In this document: piece after piece, positions 33,805 through 42,014 of the stretch | How positions within the stretch are numbered: the first letter of the stretch is position 1 | How the letters are laid out: each line of letters starts with the position of its first letter | Assembly: GCF_022829345.1 (NCBI RefSeq) | Contig: NZ_JAKSXV010000106.1 | Location: forward strand, 124,001-188,000 | Reading direction: 5' to 3' | DNA: 64,000 bases | From: Methylobacterium sp. J-090 | GTDB lineage: Bacteria; Pseudomonadota; Alphaproteobacteria; Rhizobiales; Beijerinckiaceae | The notes under the pieces: generated by a model | What the model saw: the letters and a program-made list of their open reading frames with translations, nothing else | Told to the model about the DNA's origin: nothing | Database searches by the model: none | Program-made: the position numbers and the translations under genes

Positions 33805-34739
33805 GGCACGAGGCCTTCCTTCTCGGGGGCGATGGCTTCGTCGACGCGCAGGACGTAGGAGCCTTGCGCCTGCCCCATATGGCACCAGAACAGCGGCCTG
33901 TCGTTGCCCTCGAGTTTCACCCGGGTGGTCGGGGTGGCGTCGAGCCCGATGACCTGACCGACCTTGAGCTCGGAGATCTCGCCGAGCGTCAGGGTGCGCT
34001 CCTCCAGGACGGCGCGGAGGGTCACCTCGGCCTTCTGCACCTCGGCGGCGATCTGCTGGGTCCAGATCGGATCGCGGGCCGCCGAGTCGCCGGTGAGCAC
34101 CTTGGACAGGCTCGGGCGCATGGGGTTGATCACCGATTGCGGGATGATGAGGAACATCTCGCCGCTGCGGTTGAGCGCCTGGAGCAGGAATTTGGCCTCC
34201 ACCGCCTTGTTGCCGCGCCCGCCGATGACGGCGAACTCCATGCGCGTCTCCGTGCGTTCGAGGCGGAACGGCGTGGCGGCCACGAGGGAGAACGAGGATT
34301 CCAGCGCCTTGCCGACCTGCTCCAGCACGATCTGGGCGATGCGCGTCTCGATGCCGGAGAACGGGCGCTCGTCCTCCACCGGCGGTTCGCCACCATCCGA
34401 GCCGAGCAGTACCTCCACCATGGTGAAAACGAAGTCGCGGTCGAGGCCGACGAGGATGTGGCTGTCCCATTCGGGGGCGTGGAAGAGACCCGCGATGGCG
34501 TTGTTGTCGTAGGCGTCGAGCATCTCGCCGATGCGCCCGCTCTGAATGCCGCCCAGCGAGACGTGCACCGGCGAGGCGACGAGGTGCTTGAGGTTGTCCG
34601 AGCAGCCCGTGGTCAGGCGGTCGAACACCACGCTGAGCATGGGGAGCCGGTCGAGGGACAGGCCGCCGGCCTCGATGAGGCGGGCGCGGATGTCGGTGCT
34701 CGGTCCCTTCTGGCCGGACGACTCCTCGGGCGTGTCCAT
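33801..34739 (-). CDS. fliM: Flagellar motor switch protein FliM
   Basis: The 312-residue protein binds CheY-P and forms the middle of the C ring. The central CheC-like domain includes LGSDGGEPPVEDERPFSGIE and IPQSVINPMRPSLSKVLTGD. The C-terminal SpoA domain has LTLGEISELKVGQVIGLDAT. The N-terminal EIDAL-type CheY-binding motif of enterics is not evident, as in other rhizobia. The ATG at 34739 is 3 bases after the motA stop; the longer open frame upstream merely shadows motA. Confidence 0.93.
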   Translation of the reverse strand: MDTPEESSGQKGPSTDIRARLIEAGGLSLDRLPMLSVVFDRLTTGCSDNLKHLVASPVHVSLGGIQSGRIGEMLDAYDNNAIAGLFHAPEWDSHILVGLDRDFVFTMVEVLLGSDGGEPPVEDERPFSGIETRIAQIVLEQVGKALESSFSLVAATPFRLERTETRMEFAVIGGRGNKAVEAKFLLQALNRSGEMFLIIPQSVINPMRPSLSKVLTGDSAARDPIWTQQIAAEVQKAEVTLRAVLEERTLTLGEISELKVGQVIGLDATPTTRVKLEGNDRPLFWCHMGQAQGSYVLRVDEAIAPEKEGLVP

Positions 34740-34741
34740 GG

Positions 34742-35614
34742 TCAGGCGGCCTCGCGCTGGGCGCCGCCGTTCACGGTGGCGTTCTCGACCTCGTCGATGG
34801 TGGGGCGGTCGCCGAGCGAGATGCCCTTGCGGCCGTGCTCGACGGCGATCTGCGGCACCGCTCCGCTCATATACGCCAGCAGGCTCTGCTTGACGATGAT
34901 GTAGACGTGGGCCTGCTTCTCGCGGATCACCTTGATCTTCGTCGCGAACGGCGCAAGCACCCCGTAGGACATGAAAACGCCGAAGAACGTACCCACCAGC
35001 GCGGCGCCGATGAGGCCGCCGAGGATCTGCGGCGACTGGTCCAGCGCCCCCATGGCCTTCACGATGCCGAGCACCGCCGCGACGATGCCCAGCGCCGGCA
35101 TCGCCTCGGCCACCATGGTGACGGCGCCGTACGGCTTGAGCCGATCCTTGCGGTAGCCCGAGATCTCCTCGTCCATCAGGGCCTCGATCTCGTGGGCGCG
35201 GGCGTTGCCGATGAGGATGAGGCGGGCGTAGTCGCAGATGAACAGGACGAGGTCGGCGTTCTTGGCGATGGCCGGATAGGCCTTGAACAGCTCGGAATTC
35301 GCCGGGTCGTCGAGGTGCGGCTCGACCTCGTTGCGGGGTTTCGCCTTCAGTTCGCGCATGAGGGCGTGCAGCAGTCCGAGGAGCTCGAGGTAGTCCTTGC
35401 GTTTCGGCACCTTGCCGGTCAACGCGTCCAAGCTCGCCTTGCCGGAATCGACCACGGTCTTCATCGGGTTTGCCATGACGAAGGCGCCCGCCCCCATTCC
35501 GCCGATGATCACGAACTCCCACGGCTGCCAGAGCACCACGAGGTGTCCACCCATGGCGACGAACCCGCCGAGCATGCAGCCGATTCCGATGACGAGGCCG
35601 ATGACAATGCCCAA
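34742..35614 (-). CDS. motA: Flagellar stator protein MotA
   Basis: MotA is the proton-channel stator subunit that pushes on FliG. The 290-residue product starts MGIVIGLVIGIGCMLGGFVA and has four membrane helices. The large cytoplasmic loop carries ARAHEIEALMDEEI, with the conserved Arg and Glu contacts to FliG. PALGIVAAVLGIVKAMGALD follows near helix 3. The start codon is TTG at 35614, judged from the family N-terminus. It is the first gene of the leftward C-ring and flhB transcript, while its partner motB is about 11 kb away on the other strand. Confidence 0.95.
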   Translation of the reverse strand: MGIVIGLVIGIGCMLGGFVAMGGHLVVLWQPWEFVIIGGMGAGAFVMANPMKTVVDSGKASLDALTGKVPKRKDYLELLGLLHALMRELKAKPRNEVEPHLDDPANSELFKAYPAIAKNADLVLFICDYARLILIGNARAHEIEALMDEEISGYRKDRLKPYGAVTMVAEAMPALGIVAAVLGIVKAMGALDQSPQILGGLIGAALVGTFFGVFMSYGVLAPFATKIKVIREKQAHVYIIVKQSLLAYMSGAVPQIAVEHGRKGISLGDRPTIDEVENATVNGGAQREAA

Positions 35615-35800
35615 GGTCTTTGGCCTCCGCCGGAGTGAACGCGTGTCACGTTAGGCAGCGGGAGGTATCGGGGGAGGCTTGCGCGGGGCTGGGTGGGGGA
35701 TCGGGGATTGCATCTCCGACGTCCCCCGAAGCTTTTGCCGTTCGACGTCTCCCCTCGGCGGGTGTCGAGCAGGGGGCGTTGGGCAGGGGCGTCGGGATCG

Positions 35801-36955
35801 TCACCGATCTTCGCTGGCGGAATCCCCATTGGTCGATGCGGGTGTGGACAAGGGTTTCTGGAGACTTCCGGAGAGTTGGTTCTCGAATTCCGAGAGCAGT
35901 CCGAAGCGCGAGAGCTTATGGAAGTAGTTGAATGACCAACGGGGGTCCAAGCGCTCGATCTGTCTTCCGCGTATCTCGTCGATGAACGTGTTGAAGCGCT
36001 CCCGTTCGCTCGCCATCAGGCGCAACGTCGTGGCACGCACGTAATTCGGCGGGATGGCGCGCGCCTTCATCGCGGCCACGCCATCCTGGACGGCGCGTGG
36101 ATTGTCGTCCACGATCAGGGTCGTATCCGGATGGAAAAAGGTATCGCGTCCCCCCTGACTGCGGGTCGATACCACCGGCAGTCCGGCCAGCAGATACTCG
36201 ATACTCGCATACATGGCGCCTTCGAGTTTCGAGAGGCACAGACCGACATGGGCGGACGCCATCGCTTCGTTGACCCGGATATGGTCCATCGACATGACGT
36301 CGTTCCCGCTGAAATCGTTGAGGATCGCGTGACCTTGCGGCATCGAGCGGACGAACTTGTCGAGCTGGGCTTTCTTCAACTGCTGGGACCAGCTCGTGAA
36401 CATCTTCGTCACATAGGCGCAGCTCGGCACGAACCGCGCCAGTTCGTGCCGTTTGAACGGGGCGAGTTGAGCGTTGTAGATCGCATCGAACCGTCGTTCA
36501 TGCCCTGGGATCGGATGGTACATGGTTTCGTCGATGAACATGTTCTGTGGGACGAGTCGCACATCGACCCCGAGCTTTCGCAGCAGCCGCTCTTCCTCCG
36601 GCGTGTTCGCCATGACGATCAGGCGCGCGTTGGGATGTGCTTTTCGGAAGCGGCGATGCTGCACCGCAAAGGCGAGCGCGAACGTCCGGCGCTCGAGGCT
36701 CATGGTGATCGGCTGCAGGCAGATGAGCGGCTCGTTGGGAAAACACGCCGCAAGATAATGGGCGGCTCCGAATGGCCAAGGTTGTGGTTGGCAGCAGAAG
36801 ATGGGCGGATCGAGGCTGAGGAACAGCCCCATGACCGGCGTGGCGTCCGTCCAATTTCTCGGGCTTCGCGCGAACAAGCCGCGCAGCCCAATCACTTGGC
36901 TGACAACGGGCACACTGAACAAGAACGGATACTGGAGGGTGTGTAGTCCGAGCAT
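35801..36955 (-). CDS. Glycosyltransferase-like protein (GT-B fold)
   Basis: The 384-residue protein has the C-terminal donor-binding pattern of GT4-like enzymes: ASAHVGLCLSKLEGAMYASI followed by EYLLAGLPVVSTRSQGGRDT near residues 255-300. The N-terminal half has alternating strands and helices. No signal or membrane segment is seen. The ATG at 36955 is chosen since the open frame further upstream has no coding character. The donor and acceptor are unknown; a role in flagellin or envelope glycosylation would fit its place next to motA but is unproven. Base use is less GC-biased than in motA. Confidence 0.72.
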   Translation of the reverse strand: MLGLHTLQYPFLFSVPVVSQVIGLRGLFARSPRNWTDATPVMGLFLSLDPPIFCCQPQPWPFGAAHYLAACFPNEPLICLQPITMSLERRTFALAFAVQHRRFRKAHPNARLIVMANTPEEERLLRKLGVDVRLVPQNMFIDETMYHPIPGHERRFDAIYNAQLAPFKRHELARFVPSCAYVTKMFTSWSQQLKKAQLDKFVRSMPQGHAILNDFSGNDVMSMDHIRVNEAMASAHVGLCLSKLEGAMYASIEYLLAGLPVVSTRSQGGRDTFFHPDTTLIVDDNPRAVQDGVAAMKARAIPPNYVRATTLRLMASERERFNTFIDEIRGRQIERLDPRWSFNYFHKLSRFGLLSEFENQLSGSLQKPLSTPASTNGDSASEDR

Positions 36956-37091
36956 GCGCGCCAGCCTTGTCGCCGCTGCCGAAGGCGGGCGTCGTTGTCT
37001 TCGAGGGACCGATTGAACGCGACCTCGAATGACCGGCGAATGTCTCGGATTGATCTCAACTCTCTGCCAAACTCCTTGCCGCGCCGCCAGG

Positions 37092-37140
37092 AATTTCTTG
37101 TCGCGAGGAACTTCTTGTCGGCGGATTTCCTGTCGGCAGG
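37092..37140. repeat. Imperfect 16-17-bp tandem repeat
   Basis: Three successive units, aatttcttgtcgcgagg, aacttcttgtcggcgg and atttcctgtcggcagg, stand in the non-coding stretch between the glycosyltransferase gene and the next small gene. The function is unknown; this 253-base gap otherwise shows no gene. Confidence 0.6.
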
Positions 37141-37208
37141 ACAGGGTCGGCTGCCCAGCCGGAGGCTTGAGGGATCGCGGTCCGCTTTCGATCAACCGTC
37201 TCGGGACG

Positions 37209-37385
37209 CTATCCGTCCAGGCCGCGCCCTTGCTCGGCCGTGCGCTTGCTCCGCCCACGTGCCGGGGTCGGAAGCAGCAGCGTTCCGGCCAGGAATCCGA
37301 GCAGGGCGGTGAGGCCGAGGCGGCCCCACCCCATGGGGCGCGGTTCGGAGGGTGTCGGAAGCGGGGTCCCGGTGTCGCGCGCCAT
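37209..37385 (-). CDS. Tiny predicted membrane protein
   Basis: A 58-residue product, MARDTGTPLPTPSEPRPMGW followed by one hydrophobic helix (GRLGLTALLGFLAGTLLLP) and a basic tail. Composition and the single helix look like a real small membrane protein, but homology is not recognisable. It diverges from yebC, leaving 171 bases for both promoters. Confidence 0.45.
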   Translation of the reverse strand: MARDTGTPLPTPSEPRPMGWGRLGLTALLGFLAGTLLLPTPARGRSKRTAEQGRGLDG

Positions 37386-37556
37386 AGTGGCTCTCCATCG
37401 AGCGGAGGCCGCCCGTCCCATCAACGCTGCGGCCGTGCCCGCGTTGCCACGCCGCACGGGCCCGGCCTATAACCGCCGCCCATTCCCGACGCCGCGTGCC
37501 GTCGAGGAGATCGTCCTCCTCCGGCGCCGCCACCTTTCGCGAGAGTCCGTCACGCC

Positions 37557-38303
37557 ATGGCCGGCCATTCCCAGTTCAAGAACATCATGCATCGCAAGGG
37601 CCGCGTCGATGCGGTCCGCTCGAAGATGTTCGGCAAGCTCGCCCGCGAGATCACGGTCGCGGCCAAGCTCGGCCTGCCGGACCCCGCCATGAACGCCCGC
37701 CTGCGCGCCGCCATCATCGCGGCCCGCGCCGAGAACGTGCCCAAGGACAACATCGAGCGCGCCATCAAGAAGGCGCAGGGCGCCGATGCCGAGAGCTACG
37801 ACGAGATCCGCTACGAGGGTTACGGCCCCGGCGGCGCCGCCCTCATCGTCGAGGCGCAGACGGACAACCGCAACCGCACGGCCTCCGACGTGCGCTCAGC
37901 CTTCACCAAGTCCGGCGGCAGCCTCGCCGAGACCGGCGCCGTCTCGTTCATGTTCGACCATGTCGGCGTGGTGGAGTTCGAGGCCAAGGTGGCGGATGCC
38001 GACACCATGCTGGAGGCCGCCATCGAGGCCGGGGCCGACGACGTGCGCTCGTCCGAGGACGGCCACGAGATCACCTGCGCCCAGGATGCCTACGGCGAGG
38101 TCTCCAAGGCCCTGGAAGCGCGCTTCGGCGAGCCCCGCCGCACGGCCTTGGTCTGGAAGGCACAGAACACCATCGAGGTCGACGACGAGACCGGCGAGAA
38201 GCTCCTGCGCCTTGTCGAGGTGATCGAGGACCAGGACGACGTCCAGAATGTCTTCGTGAATTTTACCCTGTCGGACGCTCTGATGGAGAAGTTGGCCGGC
38301 TGA
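37557..38303 (+). CDS. yebC: YebC/PmpR family regulator (TACO1-like)
   Basis: The 248-residue protein begins MAGHSQFKNIMHRKGRVDAV, the invariant YebC start (MAGHS.W..I..KK). It continues with LPDPAMNARLRAAIIAARAE and the DEIRYEGYGPGGAALIVEAQ block. YebC proteins bind DNA and/or ribosomes; recent work on the family links them to translation of proline-rich stretches. It is the first member of the yebC-ruvCAB backbone, though four other genes now lie between it and ruvA. Confidence 0.96.
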   Translation: MAGHSQFKNIMHRKGRVDAVRSKMFGKLAREITVAAKLGLPDPAMNARLRAAIIAARAENVPKDNIERAIKKAQGADAESYDEIRYEGYGPGGAALIVEAQTDNRNRTASDVRSAFTKSGGSLAETGAVSFMFDHVGVVEFEAKVADADTMLEAAIEAGADDVRSSEDGHEITCAQDAYGEVSKALEARFGEPRRTALVWKAQNTIEVDDETGEKLLRLVEVIEDQDDVQNVFVNFTLSDALMEKLAG

Positions 38304-38307
38304 CCAG

Positions 38308-38344
38308 GTCGCGAAGTCCGGGCACCACGTCGCGAAGTCCGGGC
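38308..38344. repeat. Direct repeat between yebC and the glutaminase gene
   Basis: The 16-mer gtcgcgaagtccgggc occurs twice, at 38308-38323 and 38329-38344, five bases apart, right after the yebC stop. No hairpin is formed. It could be a duplicated scar or a protein-binding pair ahead of the glutaminase gene. Confidence 0.7.
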
Positions 38345-38401
38345 TTGGCAGTTTCATTGCGTCGCGGCGGGAAATCCCTCCCACCCGCGTGAGTCCCTAC
38401 C

Positions 38402-39346
38402 GTGCCGCAGACCCCCAGCCCCGACCTGCACGCCGTGGTTCGGGAAATCGCCGAGGAGATGCGGGCGAGGCCCGACCGGGGCGAGGTCGCGACCTACATT
38501 CCCGAACTCGCCCGGGTCGATGCGAGCGCCTTCGGTCTCGTCGTCATCGACGCCGACGGCACGATCGCGGCCGGGGGCGACGCCGACGTGGCGTTCTCGA
38601 TCCAGAGCATCTCGAAGGTGTTCACCCTGACCCTGGCGCTCGGCATGGTCGGCGACCGCCTGTGGCGCCGGGTCGGCCGCGAGCCCTCGGGCAGCCCGTT
38701 CAATTCCATCGTCCAGCTCGAGCGCGAGCGCGGCATCCCGCGCAATCCCTTCATCAACGCCGGTGCCATCGCGGTCACCGACGTGATCCTGTCGGGCCAC
38801 CAGCCGCGCGAGGCGCTCGGCGAGATCCTGCGCTTCATGCAGTTCCTGGCCGAGGACCCGACCATCGCCATCGACGAGGCGGTGGCGGCCTCGGAGCTCC
38901 GCACGGGGTTCCGCAACGTGGCGCTGGCCAACTACATGAAATCCTTCGGCGTCCTCGACAACCCGGTGGACTTCACCCTGGGCGTCTACTTCCACCACTG
39001 CGCGATCAGCATGACGTGCCGGCAACTCGCCAGGGCCGGGCGCTTCCTCGTCCATTCGGGCCGGACGCCCTCGACGGGCCATTCCGTGGTCTCGGCCGAG
39101 CGGGCACGGCGCATCAACGCCGTGATGCTCACCTGCGGGCACTACGACGGCTCGGGCGAGTTCGCCTACCGCGTCGGCCTGCCGGGCAAGAGCGGCGTCG
39201 GCGGCGGCATCCTGGCCGTGGCGCCGGGGCGCGCCTCCATCGCCGTGTGGTCGCCGGGCCTCGACGCTTCGGGCAATTCGCACCTCGGCCGAATCGCCCT
39301 CGAAATCCTCACCCGGCGCCTCGGCTGGTCGATCTTCGGCGTGTGA
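38402..39346 (+). CDS. glsA: Glutaminase
   Basis: Glutaminase hydrolyses L-glutamine to glutamate and ammonia. The 314-residue protein has the serine-dependent beta-lactamase-like fold with the Ser-x-x-Lys nucleophile in SIQSISKVFTLT. GSPFNSIVQLE and NPFINAGAIAVTD, with the substrate Asn residues, follow, then the C-terminal SGVGGGILAVAPG motif. Start is a GTG at 38402, consistent with the family length. It lies close to glutamine synthetase II, so both directions of glutamine metabolism are encoded here. Confidence 0.95.
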   Translation: MPQTPSPDLHAVVREIAEEMRARPDRGEVATYIPELARVDASAFGLVVIDADGTIAAGGDADVAFSIQSISKVFTLTLALGMVGDRLWRRVGREPSGSPFNSIVQLERERGIPRNPFINAGAIAVTDVILSGHQPREALGEILRFMQFLAEDPTIAIDEAVAASELRTGFRNVALANYMKSFGVLDNPVDFTLGVYFHHCAISMTCRQLARAGRFLVHSGRTPSTGHSVVSAERARRINAVMLTCGHYDGSGEFAYRVGLPGKSGVGGGILAVAPGRASIAVWSPGLDASGNSHLGRIALEILTRRLGWSIFGV

Positions 39347-39352
39347 TCGGCC

Positions 39353-39547
39353 TCAGGACTTGCGGGAGCGGTCGGCGTCCATCAGGGCGGCCTCGTGATA
39401 GCCGCACGCGGCGAACGCGGCCGGTCCGGGCTGCATCGCCTTCGTTTCCCCGGCGGGGCGGCCGGTCACGCGGCGGTCCGCGCCGAGGCGGCCCCCGGTG
39501 GGGAAGGCGTAGATCTTGGCGGTCTCACGCGTGACGGACGGCGTCAT
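39353..39547 (-). CDS. DUF2735 family small protein
   Basis: This 64-residue protein has the DUF2735 pattern: a start like MTPSVTRETAKIYAFPTGGR and a tail with ACGYHEAALMDADR. DUF2735 proteins are short rhizobial proteins of unknown function that are often found beside glnII, as here, where the gene diverges from glutamine synthetase II. It may share nitrogen control with glnII (inference). Its stop is only a few bases from that of the glutaminase gene. Confidence 0.75.
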   Translation of the reverse strand: MTPSVTRETAKIYAFPTGGRLGADRRVTGRPAGETKAMQPGPAAFAACGYHEAALMDADRSRKS

Positions 39548-39769
39548 CGAACTGGGTCTCCCTGGGAGCGGAGCCGACGGCGCCGCTCGAACGCTGAGCA
39601 CAACATAGACTCTCTGCACCGGGAATGCGCGGCCCGACGCGAATAAAACGCGCATTTGCCGGAAATATGCGCATGGCGGCGATTGCTAAAACGAGATGCA
39701 ATAGTGGGACGGAGGAATTTTTGTCCGGAGCGCATGAGTTTTCGGCGCATCTATATCAGGCCTATGCTT

Positions 39770-39795
39770 TGCCATGTCTGCTCACGAACATGGCA
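39770..39795. promoter_or_regulatory. Inverted repeat, possible regulator site upstream of glnII
   Basis: tgccatgt and acatggca form a perfect 8-bp inverted repeat with a 10-base spacer, about 125-150 bases upstream of the sigma54 promoter, the usual distance range for an enhancer. It does not match the NtrC consensus closely (which has TGCACC arms), so the binding protein is uncertain. Confidence 0.45.
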
Positions 39796-39915
39796 CAGGC
39801 AGATATTGATTAAAAAGTATGCAATTTGCCTTTAAATTGGGCGATGACACCGCCCGAAGGCCGAATTTGCCCCCGGTTCCTGTCGATAGGAACGAGCGGA
39901 CGGACCTGAGATTGA

Positions 39916-39932
39916 TTGGCATAGCAAATGCT
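39916..39932 (+). promoter_or_regulatory. Sigma54 (RpoN) promoter of glnII
   Basis: The sequence ttggcatagcaaatgct has GG at 39918-39919 and GC at 39930-39931 with exactly ten bases between, matching the TGGCAC-N5-TTGCW consensus in most positions. Transcription would start near 39943, about 75 bases ahead of the glnII ATG. Sigma54/NtrC control of glnII is established in rhizobia. Confidence 0.65.
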
Positions 39933-40016
39933 TTTGCGAGGGCGGCAGTTCCCTGAGGCGGTCGACGGTCCGCGCTTGCCGGTGGTCCGCATCGCGAATG
40001 GAAGAGAGACTTCACG

Positions 40017-41057
40017 ATGACGAAGTACAAGCTCGAGTATATCTGGCTGGACGGCTACACGCCCGTCCCCAACCTGCGCGGCAAGACGCAGATCAAGGAA
40101 TTCGACGGCTTCCCGACCCTCGAGCAGCTTCCCATGTGGGGCTTCGACGGCAGCTCGACCATGCAGGCCGAGGGCGGCTCCTCCGACTGCATGCTGAAGC
40201 CCGTGCGCCATTTCCCCGACTCGACCCGCAAGAACGGCGTCCTGGTCATGTGCGAAGTGATGATGCCGGACGGCGTCACCCCCCACGCCTCCAACAAGCG
40301 CGCCACCATCCTGGATGACGACGGCGCCTGGTTCGGCTTCGAGCAGGAATACTTCTTCTACAAGGACGGTCGTCCGCTCGGCTTCCCGACCGCGGGCTAC
40401 CCCGCTCCGCAGGGCCCGTACTATTGCGGCGTCGGCTACAAGGAAGTCGGCAGCATCGCCCGCAAGATCGTCGAGGAGCACCTCGACCTCTGCCTCGACG
40501 CCGGCATCAACCACGAGGGCATCAACGCCGAGGTGGCCAAGGGCCAGTGGGAATTCCAGATCTTCGGCAAGGGCTCCAAGAAGGCCGCCGACGAGATGTG
40601 GGTCGCCCGCTACATCCTCCAGCGCCTGTGCGAGAGCTACGAGATCGACGTCGAGTACCATTGCAAGCCGCTGGGTGCCACCGACTGGAACGGCTCGGGC
40701 ATGCACGCCAACTTCTCGACGGAGCACCTGCGCACGGTGGGCGGCAAGGCCTACTTCGAAGCGCTGATGGCCGCCTTCAAGGAGAACCTCGACGACCACA
40801 TCGCCGTCTACGGCCCCGACAACCACATGCGCCTGACCGGCAAGCACGAGACCGCGGCGATCAACGAGTTCAGCTACGGTGTCGCCGATCGCGGCGCCTC
40901 GATCCGCGTGCCGCACAGCTTCGTCAACAACGAGTACAAGGGCTACCTGGAAGACCGCCGTCCCAACAGCCAGGGGGACCCCTACCAGATCGCCTCGCAG
41001 ATCCTGAAGACCGTGGCGTCGGTTCCGACCGCCGCCGGAGTCTCCGCCGCCGCCTGA
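40017..41057 (+). CDS. glnII: Glutamine synthetase type II
   Basis: GSII makes glutamine from glutamate, ammonia and ATP. The 346-residue protein is of the short eukaryotic-like class (GSI is ~470 residues). It begins MTKYKLEYIWLDGYTPVPNL and has MWGFDGSSTMQAEGGSSDC, the active-site blocks WFGFEQEYFF, NAEVAKGQWEFQIFG and DWNGSGMHANFSTE, and the RGASIRVPHSF region. GSII is not regulated by the adenylylation that controls GSI. Expression probably depends on the sigma54 promoter upstream. Confidence 0.97.
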   Translation: MTKYKLEYIWLDGYTPVPNLRGKTQIKEFDGFPTLEQLPMWGFDGSSTMQAEGGSSDCMLKPVRHFPDSTRKNGVLVMCEVMMPDGVTPHASNKRATILDDDGAWFGFEQEYFFYKDGRPLGFPTAGYPAPQGPYYCGVGYKEVGSIARKIVEEHLDLCLDAGINHEGINAEVAKGQWEFQIFGKGSKKAADEMWVARYILQRLCESYEIDVEYHCKPLGATDWNGSGMHANFSTEHLRTVGGKAYFEALMAAFKENLDDHIAVYGPDNHMRLTGKHETAAINEFSYGVADRGASIRVPHSFVNNEYKGYLEDRRPNSQGDPYQIASQILKTVASVPTAAGVSAAA

Positions 41058-41088
41058 AGCGCGACGGAACCTGTCTCGTGCGATGCGC

Positions 41089-41113
41089 GGCGCGGCCCTT
41101 CACGGGCTGCGCC
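41089..41113 (+). terminator. Probable terminator after glnII
   Basis: ggcgcggccc and gggctgcgcc pair over ten positions (one G-U) around a ttcac loop, 32 bases after the glnII stop; a modest gttcgcgttt follows. It likely ends the glnII transcript before ruvC. Confidence 0.5.
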
Positions 41114-41210
41114 GTTCGCGTTTCGGGGAGATGCGTTTGGCGAAACCTCCCGTTCACGGTATGTGCCTAACGCTCGACGCAGGCGCCCTCCGCGCCCCAG
41201 GGCCACCATC

Positions 41211-41780
41211 ATGACCGCTCCCGTCCGCATCCTCGGAATCGACCCCGGATTGCGCCGCACCGGCTGGGGCGTGATCACCGTGACGGGGACGAAGCTCGCC
41301 TACGTCGATTGCGGCGTCGTCACCTCGGACGGCGATCTGCCCCTGGCTCTGCGCCTGCGCGAGTTGCACGAAGGGATCACCCGGATCGTCCGGGGATTCT
41401 CGCCCGACGAGGTCGCCGTGGAGGAGACCTTCGTCAACAAGGACGCCCAGGCGACGCTGAAGCTCGGCCATGCCCGCGCCGTCGCCCTGCTGGTGCCGGC
41501 GCTCGCCGGCCTGCCCGTGTCCGAATACGCCGCCAACCTCGTCAAGAAGACGGTCTGCGGGGCCGGCCACGCCGACAAGGTGCAGATCCAGGCCATGGTG
41601 AAGTTCCTGATGCCCAAAGCCGAGTTCAGGACGGCCGATGCCGCCGACGCCCTGGCCATCGCCGTCACCCACGCCAACCATCGCGCCTCGCATGCCCTCA
41701 AGAGCCGGCACGCCCCCGTGCCGGGGATGAGTGCGCTTGCCGCCGCCCGCATCGCCGCGGCCCTGGCCAAGGCGGGGTGA
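41211..41780 (+). CDS. ruvC: Holliday junction resolvase RuvC
   Basis: RuvC cuts Holliday junctions after RuvAB branch migration. The 189-residue protein has the catalytic acids in GIDPG (Asp11), VEETFVN and DAADALAIAVTH, and the typical KKTVCGAGHADKVQIQAMVK segment. The ATG at 41211 is preferred over the GTG at 41163 because family members start a few residues before ILGIDPG. Two further genes (PilZ, YceI) separate it from ruvA. Confidence 0.96.
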   Translation: MTAPVRILGIDPGLRRTGWGVITVTGTKLAYVDCGVVTSDGDLPLALRLRELHEGITRIVRGFSPDEVAVEETFVNKDAQATLKLGHARAVALLVPALAGLPVSEYAANLVKKTVCGAGHADKVQIQAMVKFLMPKAEFRTADAADALAIAVTHANHRASHALKSRHAPVPGMSALAAARIAAALAKAG

Positions 41781-41806
41781 TCGCGCCGAAGCGCCACCCG
41801 GCGCAC

Positions 41807-41851
41807 GGGTTTGCGGGACATGGGTTTGCGGGACATGGGTTTGCGCGATGG
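41807..41851. repeat. 15-bp tandem repeat, three copies
   Basis: gggtttgcgggacat at 41807-41821 and again at 41822-41836, followed by a partly diverged third copy to 41851. It lies just after ruvC and before the PilZ gene. The unit length is the same as the repeats in motE and dsbD, although the sequences differ. Confidence 0.8.
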
Positions 41852-42014
41852 GAATTCAAATCCGCCCAGCGCCGGGAGTCCCCTTCGCGTGGGAAAGACC
41901 GACAGGGAAGGAAAGACACGTCGCTCGGCGGAATCGTTACAATTTTTCCTATCCCGCCAGAGCGATCGAAAGACTCCCGATCCTACGATGCCTGCGAGCG
42001 GCACAGTGAGATCG

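Larger units (their letters stand above)
39548..40016. other. Divergent regulatory region between DUF2735 gene and glnII
   Basis: 469 bases without a gene, AT-richer than the flanks, especially 39630-39850. It carries the promoters of the DUF2735 gene (leftward) and glnII (rightward). The inverted repeat at 39770-39795 and the sigma54-type promoter at 39916-39932 are listed separately. Confidence 0.6.
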
